Positions 1 to 6,033 of a DNA stretch of 6,100 nucleotides are shown here, in pieces (position 1 is the stretch's first letter; every line of letters begins with the position of its first letter). The notes beneath the pieces are model-generated. The model saw only the letters and a list, made by a program, of their open reading frames with translations. It searched no databases and was not told where the DNA came from. The stretch is from an uncultured Capnocytophaga sp. (GTDB lineage: Bacteria > Bacteroidota > Bacteroidia > Flavobacteriales > Flavobacteriaceae): assembly GCF_937936315.1 (NCBI RefSeq), contig NZ_CALGWU010000045.1:1-6100 (forward strand). The letters run 5' to 3'. A program made the translations under genes and the position numbers.

Positions 1-39
1 TGTAATTAGTTAATGAACAAATAATAAAAACATATAGAA

Positions 40-1014
40 ATGAAAAAGACAATAAACCTTTTAACTCTTACGACTATTATGAACCTATCAGCACAACAAA
101 TGCACCCCGTACAATACACCCGCAATGATGGTATTAGCATTGCAGCTAATGTCTATACACCTGCGGGATATGACAAAACTAAAAAATATCCTGCTATAGT
201 GGTAGCCCACCCTAACGGTGGCGTAAAAGAACAAGTCGCAGGTTTGTATGCCGAGCTTTTGGCAAAGCAAGGTTATATTGTGATAGTTCCCGATGCTGCT
301 TATCAAGGAGCCAGTGGAGGTACCCCTCGTAATGTAGATACCCCTTCCAGCCGTACTGCCGACCTTCACGCTGCTGCCGATTTTATCAGTACCTACGCCG
401 GGGTAGATGCCAATCGTATCGGGATACTCGGTATCTGTGGCGGAGGAGGCTATACACTCAATGCAGCAAAAACCGATAAGCGATTTAAAGCTGTAGCAAC
501 ATTAAGTATGTTCAACACAGGATTGGTGCGCCGTAATGGTTTTAAAAACTCGCAAGTAGCTACTATCCAACAACGACTTAAAGAGGCTTCCGAAGCCCGC
601 GAAGAAGAAGCTCGTGGTGGTCAGGTGCGTTATGTGGGCAATATGCCTAAAATGAGCAAAGAAGAGGTTGCTAAAATGCCTTTTGAACTCTATCGCGAAG
701 GTTATGAATATTATCTTGAAACCCATGCCCACCCAAACAGCACCTTCCGTTACACCCAAAGTAGTCTTCTGGACTTGATGCGCTTTGATGCTACCGACCA
801 AATAGAGCTTATCAACCAACCGCTCTTAATGCTTGCCGGTAGTAAAGCCGACACTCGTGATATGACCGAAGATGCCTTTGCTAAAGCCGTCAATGCACAA
901 CCTAAAGAACTCTATTTGCTTGAAGGAGCCACCCATATCCAAACCTATTGGAAAGAACCCTACGTAACCCAAGCAGTAAAGAAACTCACAGAGTTTTTTA
1001 AAAAGAATTTGTAA
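40..1014 (+). CDS. Exported alpha/beta hydrolase, dienelactone-hydrolase-like (Cys nucleophile)
   Basis: Predicted envelope hydrolase of 324 residues acting on an unknown ester, lactone or related small substrate. The N-terminus has KK, a hydrophobic stretch (about 5-16) and a likely signal peptidase I site after SAQ (residue 19). Core strands and loops follow: PAIVVAHPNGG (51-61) as the probable oxyanion-loop region, then the nucleophile elbow GICGGGG (131-137) with Cys133 where most hydrolases have Ser, as in dienelactone hydrolases. Candidate acid is Asp271 in GSKADTR and candidate base His299 in EGATHIQ, so the Cys-Asp-His triad looks complete. A charged helical cap lies at about 165-225. 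It is the first visible gene of the operon, 44 bases before the next. The ATG at 40 is preceded by an A-rich leader and is the start that supplies the signal peptide. It is paralogous to the gene at 1627. The fold is clear; the substrate is unknown. Confidence 0.88.
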   Translation: MKKTINLLTLTTIMNLSAQQMHPVQYTRNDGISIAANVYTPAGYDKTKKYPAIVVAHPNGGVKEQVAGLYAELLAKQGYIVIVPDAAYQGASGGTPRNVDTPSSRTADLHAAADFISTYAGVDANRIGILGICGGGGYTLNAAKTDKRFKAVATLSMFNTGLVRRNGFKNSQVATIQQRLKEASEAREEEARGGQVRYVGNMPKMSKEEVAKMPFELYREGYEYYLETHAHPNSTFRYTQSSLLDLMRFDATDQIELINQPLLMLAGSKADTRDMTEDAFAKAVNAQPKELYLLEGATHIQTYWKEPYVTQAVKKLTEFFKKNL

Positions 1015-1058
1015 TAAATAAATAATTAATCAGTCGTCAAGAATACTGACGAAAAAAG

Positions 1059-1616
1059 ATGAATAAAAGCAAATTATTAACACTTGCACTTGCTTTTTTT
1101 ACTTTAATAGGAACGGCAAGTTGCCAAAACAAAGACGAAGAAATGAACAACAAGAAGAATACCCAAAAGATTCTTTTTATCAACGGAAGCCCAAACCCTA
1201 ACGGCAATACGGCTCAGTTAGCACAAACATTACTCAAAGGAAAAACATACGAAACACTTAATCTAGTAGAGTATAGAGTCAATCATTACGGACAGACTCT
1301 CTCGGGCGACCAATTCGATGAAGTATTGACGAAAATTAGAAATGCCGATATCATTGTGCTTGGTTCTCCTGTATATTGGCACAATATAAGTAGCATCGTA
1401 CGCACCTTGTTAGAGCGTTTTTACGGGACTATTGCCCCAAATTCGTTTGCTCCTCGTAAACTCTTTTTTTTATATCAAGGTTTAAGTCCTTCCGAGTTTA
1501 TGATTAATGACGGAGAATACACTATAAAACGTTTTTGTGAAATGTATGGTTTTAGCTATGAAGGAATGGCTAACAATCAATCACAAGCACAAAAACTCTC
1601 CGAAAAACTGAAATAA
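1059..1616 (+). CDS. Flavodoxin/NADPH-dependent FMN-reductase-like protein with lipoprotein-type leader
   Basis: Protein of 185 residues with a flavodoxin-like fold, expected to bind FMN and perform electron transfer or quinone/flavin reduction. KILFINGSPNPNGNT (37-51) is the first beta strand and the FMN phosphate loop. ADIIVLGSPVYW (96-107) is the strand and loop that contact the isoalloxazine ring in this superfamily, followed by a helix (110-120) and a shortened C-terminal half. Unusually for the family, a hydrophobic leader (about 6-18) ends in GTASC with Cys22 as a possible lipidation site. The lipobox is imperfect because Thr rather than Leu is at -3. The residues after Cys22, QNKDEE, resemble the K-(D/E)2 lipoprotein surface-export signal of Bacteroidota. 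An internal Met29 (codon at 1143) begins a typical leaderless cytosolic form. It lies 10 bases before the next gene. The family call is firm; location and cofactor source are uncertain. Confidence 0.85.
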   Translation: MNKSKLLTLALAFFTLIGTASCQNKDEEMNNKKNTQKILFINGSPNPNGNTAQLAQTLLKGKTYETLNLVEYRVNHYGQTLSGDQFDEVLTKIRNADIIVLGSPVYWHNISSIVRTLLERFYGTIAPNSFAPRKLFFLYQGLSPSEFMINDGEYTIKRFCEMYGFSYEGMANNQSQAQKLSEKLK

Positions 1617-1626
1617 TTAAAAGTAT

Positions 1627-2598
1627 ATGAAAAAGAATAATGTTTTAACTCCGATATGTTTATCTTTGGTAAGCATAGGGGCATTGGCACAAGAAAATGA
1701 GGTTATAGCTCAACCTCCTACCGAAACGGTAAATATTACTCCAGTAGTATTCAAAAACCAGACTTCTGGTTTTCAATTAGCAGGAGTGATTTATACTCCC
1801 ATAAAAATGAAGAAAAGCGACCATCTACCTGCGGTAGTAGTACAAGGACCTATGGGAGGTACTAAAGAACAAACCGCCAGTCTTTACGCACAACTTTTAG
1901 CTGAAAAAGGGTTTGTTACAATGGTGTATGATTATTCTTATTTTGGTTCTAGTGAGGGACAACCTCGCGCTTATGAAGACCCTACTATAAAAGCTACCGA
2001 CATCAATAGCGCAGTGGCTTTTATAGCAAAATATCCCAATGTAGATAAAAACAAAATCTTTGCTGTAGGCATCTGTGGTTCAGGAGTGTATTTACCTTAC
2101 GCTGTTACCTTGGCTAAATCGTCTCCATTGAAAGCTATTGCAGTAGTCAATCCTTTTGAATTGATCCACTTAGGTGCCCCTAATGGCAAGAGTGAAGCAC
2201 AGTTGCTCGCTGAAAAGAAACTGTATGAAGAAAAAGGTATTGTTACACGTGTAAATCTCATTGAAGAAGGTTCTGAAGGAGCTGAGTATTACTACAACAG
2301 CAAACGAGGAGCTGCTCCTAATTGGTTGCCGTTTGCGTCTTGGTCTGAGCTTTCTTGGCGCAAATTCTTTCCTGCCGAAGAAGTAAAAAAACTACATACA
2401 CCTTTCTTGGTAATAGCAGGCGAAAATGCTTTCACTCGCCAAGGAGCAGAATTGATGTATAACAATGCCGCTACTAATAGTAAGGAATTTTTTGTAGTTC
2501 CTAAGGCTCGACATTTCGATATGTACGACAAAGAAGCCTATCTATCAGTTATCATTCCTAAAATCATTACATTTTTTAATCAATATTCTAAACAATAG
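1627..2598 (+). CDS. Exported alpha/beta hydrolase paralogue with altered catalytic acid position
   Basis: Protein of 323 residues of the same family and length as the hydrolase at 40-1014, so probably an old duplication within the operon. A signal peptide (1-21, ending ALA or ALAQ) predicts export. The fold landmarks match the first copy: PAVVVQGPMGGTKEQ (68-82), YDYSYFGSSEGQPR (101-114) and the nucleophile elbow GICGSG (148-153) with Cys150. The base is His296 in KARHFDMYD. At the acid position the first copy has GSKADTR, while this one reads GENAFTR, with Phe269 in place of Asp. The first copy's HPNGG is QGPMGG here. Either another acid serves or activity is changed or lost; there is no frameshift or stop. 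The ATG follows the previous stop by 10 bases in AT-rich DNA, and the gene ends 4 bases before the next. Family is confident, catalytic competence is not. Confidence 0.86.
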   Translation: MKKNNVLTPICLSLVSIGALAQENEVIAQPPTETVNITPVVFKNQTSGFQLAGVIYTPIKMKKSDHLPAVVVQGPMGGTKEQTASLYAQLLAEKGFVTMVYDYSYFGSSEGQPRAYEDPTIKATDINSAVAFIAKYPNVDKNKIFAVGICGSGVYLPYAVTLAKSSPLKAIAVVNPFELIHLGAPNGKSEAQLLAEKKLYEEKGIVTRVNLIEEGSEGAEYYYNSKRGAAPNWLPFASWSELSWRKFFPAEEVKKLHTPFLVIAGENAFTRQGAELMYNNAATNSKEFFVVPKARHFDMYDKEAYLSVIIPKIITFFNQYSKQ

Positions 2599-2602
2599 CA
2601 AA

Positions 2603-3706
2603 ATGAAAAGAATTTTTATAACCCTCGCCACAGCGATTTCCTTAGTAGGCTGCAACTGCAACCAAGAATGCAAGACAGCTTCTCAAAATGAAAGTGAAAG
2701 TTCTGTGCTTGCTATTAAAGAACAAGGTTTCTTCACCGCAGGAGGTGCCGTGCTTAAAACCGATGGTACTTTCGACCCCATTAAAGGTCAGTACAACCCC
2801 GCCGGACAAACGCTTCACGCCGATTATGCCAATATCTTCTACCAAGTACCTCAGCCCTACAACAATCACCGCGTATACTTCCTGCACGGTTTCGGTCAGT
2901 CGCGTGTGGGCTGGATGAACACCCCCGATGGGCGCGAAGGGTTTGCCCCTATGTTCCTCCGCAAAGGCTATGCTACTTACCTTATCGACCAACCTCGCCG
3001 TGGGGCAGCAGGGCAACCCTCAGTAGAAGCTACAGTAACCACCCCTACTTTAGACCAAGCGTGGTTTACCCAATTCCGTATGGGATATTATCCTAAACTT
3101 TTTAGCAATTCTAAATTCCCCCAAGGAGAAGAAACACTACATAAGTTTTTCCAACAAATGACTCCTAACATAGGTGAGTTTGATATTCCAAAAGTAACGG
3201 AGGCTTTAGTCGCTACTTTCGAGAAAGGAGGTGACGGTATCTTTATCACGCACTCACAAGGTGGTATTATTGGTTGGAATGTTGCGATGCAAACCCCAAA
3301 AGTAACAGCTGTTGTAGCCATTGAGCCAGGCACTTTCCCCTTCCCCGAAGGTGAAGTTCCTACGATTACCAAAGAAAATACTTCTTTCCCTGTAGGAGGT
3401 TTTGGTGTACCTAAAGAACAGTTTCTCACCCTCACTAAGCGACCTATCGTTATCTATTTTGGTGACAATATTCCTGATTTCGATAAGACTGCCGAGCTAC
3501 CCGCTCAAAACTTCTGGAGTGGTGTACGCGAATTGGCTTACAAATTTGCCGAAGTGATCAATGCCAACGGAGGTGACTGCAAAGTTATCGATTTGCCTAA
3601 GGCAGGTATCACTGGCAACACCCACTTTATGTTTCAAGACCTCAATAACCAAGAAGTTTTTGAACATATCTACAAATGGTTAGAAAGTAAGAAATTAGCA
3701 AATTAA
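2603..3706 (+). CDS. Lipoprotein alpha/beta hydrolase, esterase with Ser-Glu-His triad
   Basis: Predicted lipid-anchored envelope esterase of 367 residues. The leader has KR, a hydrophobic stretch and the lipobox LVGC, with Cys17 as lipidation site. A polar, Cys-containing linker (18-34) follows, with further cysteines at 19 and 23. VYFLHGFGQSRVGW (91-104) is the oxyanion strand-loop, and TPDGREGFAPMFLRKGYATYLIDQPRRG (107-134) matches my recollection of the family of Alcaligenes esterase 713. The nucleophile elbow THSQGG (216-221) places Ser218. Glu241 in AIEPG is the likely acid and His341 in GNTHFMFQDLNN the base. This Ser-Glu-His arrangement, with Glu after the strand following the nucleophile, is a mark of that family. 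Its nucleophile differs from the Cys of the two other operon hydrolases, so it is not a third copy of them. Start is 4 bases after the previous stop; the next gene begins 6 bases downstream. The natural substrate is unknown. Confidence 0.87.
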   Translation: MKRIFITLATAISLVGCNCNQECKTASQNESESSVLAIKEQGFFTAGGAVLKTDGTFDPIKGQYNPAGQTLHADYANIFYQVPQPYNNHRVYFLHGFGQSRVGWMNTPDGREGFAPMFLRKGYATYLIDQPRRGAAGQPSVEATVTTPTLDQAWFTQFRMGYYPKLFSNSKFPQGEETLHKFFQQMTPNIGEFDIPKVTEALVATFEKGGDGIFITHSQGGIIGWNVAMQTPKVTAVVAIEPGTFPFPEGEVPTITKENTSFPVGGFGVPKEQFLTLTKRPIVIYFGDNIPDFDKTAELPAQNFWSGVRELAYKFAEVINANGGDCKVIDLPKAGITGNTHFMFQDLNNQEVFEHIYKWLESKKLAN

Positions 3707-3712
3707 AATTGT

Positions 3713-4549
3713 ATGAAAAAAATTATTATCTTTGCAATGGTACTCTTGACAGTAGCGATGAGTGCCCAAGTAAAACAACAAAATACAATGAAAAAAGAAG
3801 CTAAAAAACAAACTGCTGGACGAGACCGCCTCGGTAATTTTGCACCTAAATTCGCTGAACTCAATGATGATATTCTTTTTGGACAAGTGTGGAGTCGTGA
3901 AGGGGAACTTTCTGCTCGTGACCGCAGTATGGTAACCATCGCTACCCTAATAGGGAGTGGAGCGCCTGATTTTACTATTAAGTCGCACCTTACCGAGGGC
4001 AAGAAAAACGGCATCAGCAAAGACGAAATAGCCGAGATGATTACCCATATTGCCTTTTATGCAGGCTGGCCTAAGGCGTGGAGTGCTTTCCTTGCTGCTA
4101 AGGAAGTCTATGCTAATGAAATAGCTGCCGACCCAAGCCATGGCAATGCAGGATATATCTTTGCCCTTGGCGAGCCTAATTCCCCCGAAAACAGCAAGCA
4201 CTTTTCTGGTAAAAGCTATTTGAATGTATTGGTTGCCCCCGATAAGAAAAACAACATATTGGTTGCCAATGTTACTTTTGAGCCCTCTTGTCGTAACGAT
4301 TGGCACGTGCATAGTGCCGAACAAATACTCTTGGCTACCGAAGGGACAGGTTGGTATCAAGAGTGGGGCAAGCCTGCCCAACTGCTGCAAAAAGGCGATG
4401 TGGTAGTAGTGCCTGCAGGGGTAAAACACTGGCACGGAGCTACCGCTCAAAGTTGGTTTGCCCATTTGGCTATAATGGATGTGCAAAAAGCTAAAACCGA
4501 ATGGAAAGAACCTGTAAGTGAAAAAGAATATACTCAATTAACAAAATAA
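3713..4549 (+). CDS. Exported carboxymuconolactone decarboxylase-like / cupin fusion protein
   Basis: Two-domain protein of 278 residues. A signal peptide (1-19, MKK start, hydrophobic IIIFAMVLLTVAM, SAQ) predicts the periplasm. Residues about 38-135 form an all-helical carboxymuconolactone decarboxylase (CMD) domain: LSARDRSMVTIATLIGSG (67-84), His92 in KSHLTEGKKNG and AFYAGWPKAWSAF (114-126). It lacks the CxxC of AhpD-type peroxidases; the only cysteine of the whole protein, Cys193, lies outside the domain. Residues about 165-255 form a cupin barrel. Motif 1 gives His198, His200 and probably Gln204 where classic cupins have Glu. Motif 2, GDVVVVPAGVKHWHG, gives His239 with the exact G-x5-P-x-G-x2-H spacing. 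A bound metal is therefore likely. CMD-cupin proteins occur beside oxidoreductases in many bacteria, but their reaction is generally not established. Start is 6 bases after the esterase stop and is needed for the signal peptide. Confidence 0.9.
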   Translation: MKKIIIFAMVLLTVAMSAQVKQQNTMKKEAKKQTAGRDRLGNFAPKFAELNDDILFGQVWSREGELSARDRSMVTIATLIGSGAPDFTIKSHLTEGKKNGISKDEIAEMITHIAFYAGWPKAWSAFLAAKEVYANEIAADPSHGNAGYIFALGEPNSPENSKHFSGKSYLNVLVAPDKKNNILVANVTFEPSCRNDWHVHSAEQILLATEGTGWYQEWGKPAQLLQKGDVVVVPAGVKHWHGATAQSWFAHLAIMDVQKAKTEWKEPVSEKEYTQLTK

Positions 4550-4558
4550 GAATTACAA

Positions 4559-5401
4559 ATGAAAAACATCCTATTAAACAATGGGGTACAAATGCCCCTA
4601 TTGGGTTATGGAGTATTCCAAGTAGACCCCGAAGAATGTGAACGTTGCGTAAGTGATGCTATTTCGGTAGGCTACCGAATGATTGACACAGCCCAAATCT
4701 ACAAAAATGAAGAGGGTGTAGGCAATGCTATTAAGAAAAGTGGTATCGACCGTAAAGAGTTCTTTATCGTTACCAAAGTGTGGATAAGCAATGCAGGCTA
4801 TGAAAAAGCTAAAGCCTCTATCGAAACCTCTTTGCGCAAACTCCAAACGGATTATATAGACCTCCTACTCGTTCACCAGCCTTTTGGTGACTATTATGGC
4901 TCTTATCGAGCTATGGAAGAAGCCTACAAAGAAGGCAAAGTGCGCGCTATTGGCGTGAGCAACTTCTATGCCGATAGATACCTGGATTTGGCATACCACT
5001 GCGAGATAAAACCTATGGTAAACCAGATGGAAACACACGTATTCTACCAACAGCAAGACCTCCAAGAGCTAATGAAGAAATACGATACCAAGCTAATGTC
5101 GTGGGGACCTTTTGCTGAAGGTAGAAACGATTTCTTTGCCAATCCTACGCTCAATGCCATTGGTGAAAAGTATCACAAAAGTGCTGCCCAAGTAGCCTTG
5201 CGCTACCTATTACAACGCGATATTATTTGTATTCCTAAGTCGGTGCGTAAAGAGCGTATGGAACAGAACTTCAATGTTTTTGATTTCCAACTATCCCAAG
5301 AGGATATGGCAAAGATTGAAGCCCTCGATACCAAGCAACCGCTCTTCTCTTCTCGCCGAGATCCTGCTTTTGTAGAGATGATACTAGAATATGGTAAATA
5401 G
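4559..5401 (+). CDS. Aldo/keto reductase, AKR5-like (2,5-diketo-D-gluconate reductase type)
   Basis: Cytoplasmic NADPH-dependent carbonyl reductase of 280 residues, full length for the family and without a signal peptide. The catalytic tetrad is complete: Asp43 and Tyr48 in GYRMIDTAQIY, Lys73 in IVTKVW and His106 in LLLVHQPFGDYY. GVSNF (132-136) and NQ (155-156) are the usual cofactor-site segments. IPKSVRKERMEQN (225-237) carries Lys227, Ser228, Arg233 and Asn237, the pattern for the 2'-phosphate of NADPH. Typical substrates in the subgroup are small aldehydes, methylglyoxal, beta-keto esters and diketo sugars; which applies here cannot be read. It is the last gene of the operon, 9 bases after the CMD-cupin gene, and its stop lies 17 bases before the terminator stem. 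It is the only product in the operon that is clearly cytosolic, so it may reduce compounds after uptake. Confidence 0.92.
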   Translation: MKNILLNNGVQMPLLGYGVFQVDPEECERCVSDAISVGYRMIDTAQIYKNEEGVGNAIKKSGIDRKEFFIVTKVWISNAGYEKAKASIETSLRKLQTDYIDLLLVHQPFGDYYGSYRAMEEAYKEGKVRAIGVSNFYADRYLDLAYHCEIKPMVNQMETHVFYQQQDLQELMKKYDTKLMSWGPFAEGRNDFFANPTLNAIGEKYHKSAAQVALRYLLQRDIICIPKSVRKERMEQNFNVFDFQLSQEDMAKIEALDTKQPLFSSRRDPAFVEMILEYGK

Positions 5402-5418
5402 CAAATGTGCTAATTAGT

Positions 5419-5454
5419 AAAATTCCCGTGTGGTACTACCACACGGGAATTTTT
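5419..5454. terminator. Bidirectional hairpin terminator between convergent genes
   Basis: A perfect 16-bp stem (left arm 5419-5434, right arm 5438-5453) with a 3-base loop (ACT) has a GC-rich middle (CCCGTGTGG) and A/T ends. The A and T runs at its edges give a U tract on either strand. It follows the aldo/keto reductase stop at 5401 and lies just beyond the stop of the minus-strand lipoprotein at 5476, so one hairpin can end both converging transcripts. Confidence 0.93.
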
Positions 5455-5475
5455 AATAAAACATCTAACTTGTAT

Positions 5476-5895
5476 CTATTTGCTAAATTCTACTTCAGCA
5501 TTTAGTTTAGTTATCTTTTCTTGCAATTTAGTGATGTCTTTTTGCAATTTCTCAATACGGCGATTACTTTTGGCTAAATTCTTGTTAGCCTTACTAGCTT
5601 TGCGCAATGCCTTTCGAGCTTTGTTCGCTTTTTTAGCACTTGCTGAAGCCGAACTCGCATCACTAAAAGCATCCGTGCGATCAGTAGCTTCTTCATTAGC
5701 CTGTGCAGCCTCAGTTTGCAACGACTGATTATTGGTTTGCTCTTGTGTGAGTTTCATTTGCAATTCGTTGAGCTCGGTATTGAGTTTCAAGGCTTGTTGT
5801 TGTTTTTCCAAGCGTTTCATCTCTGGTGATTTAGCTGTACCACAACCCGCTAGCATAAAGGAAGCTAACACTCCCATTAAAAGTACTTTTCTCAT
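5476..5895 (-). CDS. Small coiled-coil lipoprotein of unknown function
   Basis: Protein of 139 residues with lipoprotein leader MRKVLLMGVLASFMLAGC; Cys18 follows a good lipobox (LAGC). After a short GTAKSPE linker the chain is almost wholly predicted helix. A first heptad-like segment (about 24-66) is rich in Lys, Gln, Glu and Leu, followed by an Ala/Ser/Asp/Thr-rich middle (about 63-90). A Lys/Ala-rich stretch (88-110) then runs into a second coiled coil (about 112-136, IEKLQKDITKLQEKITKLNAEV). The overall pattern resembles a helical hairpin or a trimeric rod such as Lpp-like lipoproteins, but no homology is claimed. No acidic surface-export signal follows the cysteine, so a periplasm-facing outer-membrane anchor is favoured. 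It has its own promoter and converges on the operon, so it is probably unrelated to it functionally. I do not recognise the family. Confidence 0.85.
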   Translation of the reverse strand: MRKVLLMGVLASFMLAGCGTAKSPEMKRLEKQQQALKLNTELNELQMKLTQEQTNNQSLQTEAAQANEEATDRTDAFSDASSASASAKKANKARKALRKASKANKNLAKSNRRIEKLQKDITKLQEKITKLNAEVEFSK

Positions 5896-5922
5896 AATTA
5901 TATTATTAATATTTTAATGCCA

Positions 5923-5954
5923 CAAAAGTAATACTTAATTGCCTAATATGCAAA
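5923..5954 (-). promoter_or_regulatory. Bacteroidota-type promoter for the coiled-coil lipoprotein
   Basis: Read on the minus strand, TTTG (5954-5951) is followed after 20 bases by TACTTTTG (5930-5923). This matches the Bacteroidota sigma-factor consensus of a -33 TTTG and a -7 TAnnTTTG. The start codon at 5895 lies about 28 bases beyond the -7 box, leaving a leader of about 20 bases. Confidence 0.75.
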
Positions 5955-5982
5955 TTCGCTAATTTACTAATTTGCTAATTAT
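5943..5982. repeat. Imperfect 8-bp tandem repeat in the divergent promoter region
   Basis: Five consecutive 8-base units can be laid out: CTAATATG, CAAATTCG, CTAATTTA, CTAATTTG and CTAATTAT. The last three agree best and share CTAATT. The units cover the -33 elements of both divergent promoters. The same block contains an inverted repeat GCAAATT (5950-5956) and AATTTGC (5969-5975) separated by 12 bases. Confidence 0.65.
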
Positions 5983-6001
5983 TAAATTATCACTACCTTT
6001 G
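5971..6001 (+). promoter_or_regulatory. Bacteroidota-type promoter for the truncated lipoprotein gene
   Basis: TTTG (5971-5974), a 19-base spacer and TACCTTTG (5994-6001) match the Bacteroidota promoter consensus exactly. The ATG at 6034 lies 32 bases after the -7 box, giving a leader of roughly 25 bases that is A-rich and has no Shine-Dalgarno sequence. Confidence 0.8.
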
Positions 6002-6033
6002 CATTTAGAATAACTTAAAAACAATACAATATT

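Noticed and set aside
1..39. Possible operon promoter before the first gene
   Set aside because: The stretch has no TAnnTTTG or TTTG word. It is only an A-rich leader or gap after an upstream gene outside the window.
2642..3016. Minus-strand open frame opposite the esterase gene
   Set aside because: Shadow of a conserved coding region; no promoter and no plausible protein features.
3727..3734. TATCTTTG, a match to the Bacteroidota -7 box, inside the start of the CMD-cupin gene
   Set aside because: The nearest upstream TTG (3709-3711) is only 15 bases away, too short for the usual spacer, and the box lies after the start codon. Probably coincidence.
3947..4537. Long minus-strand open frame of 196 codons opposite the CMD-cupin gene
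   Set aside because: The plus-strand frame encodes two recognisable domains with intact motifs; the antisense product has no recognisable domain and no promoter.
5480..5917. Two plus-strand open frames opposite the coiled-coil lipoprotein, Leu/Ala/Cys-rich and membrane-like
   Set aside because: Apparent hydrophobicity comes from reading Lys/Glu/Ala codons backwards. The minus strand has a lipobox, coiled coil and consensus promoter.
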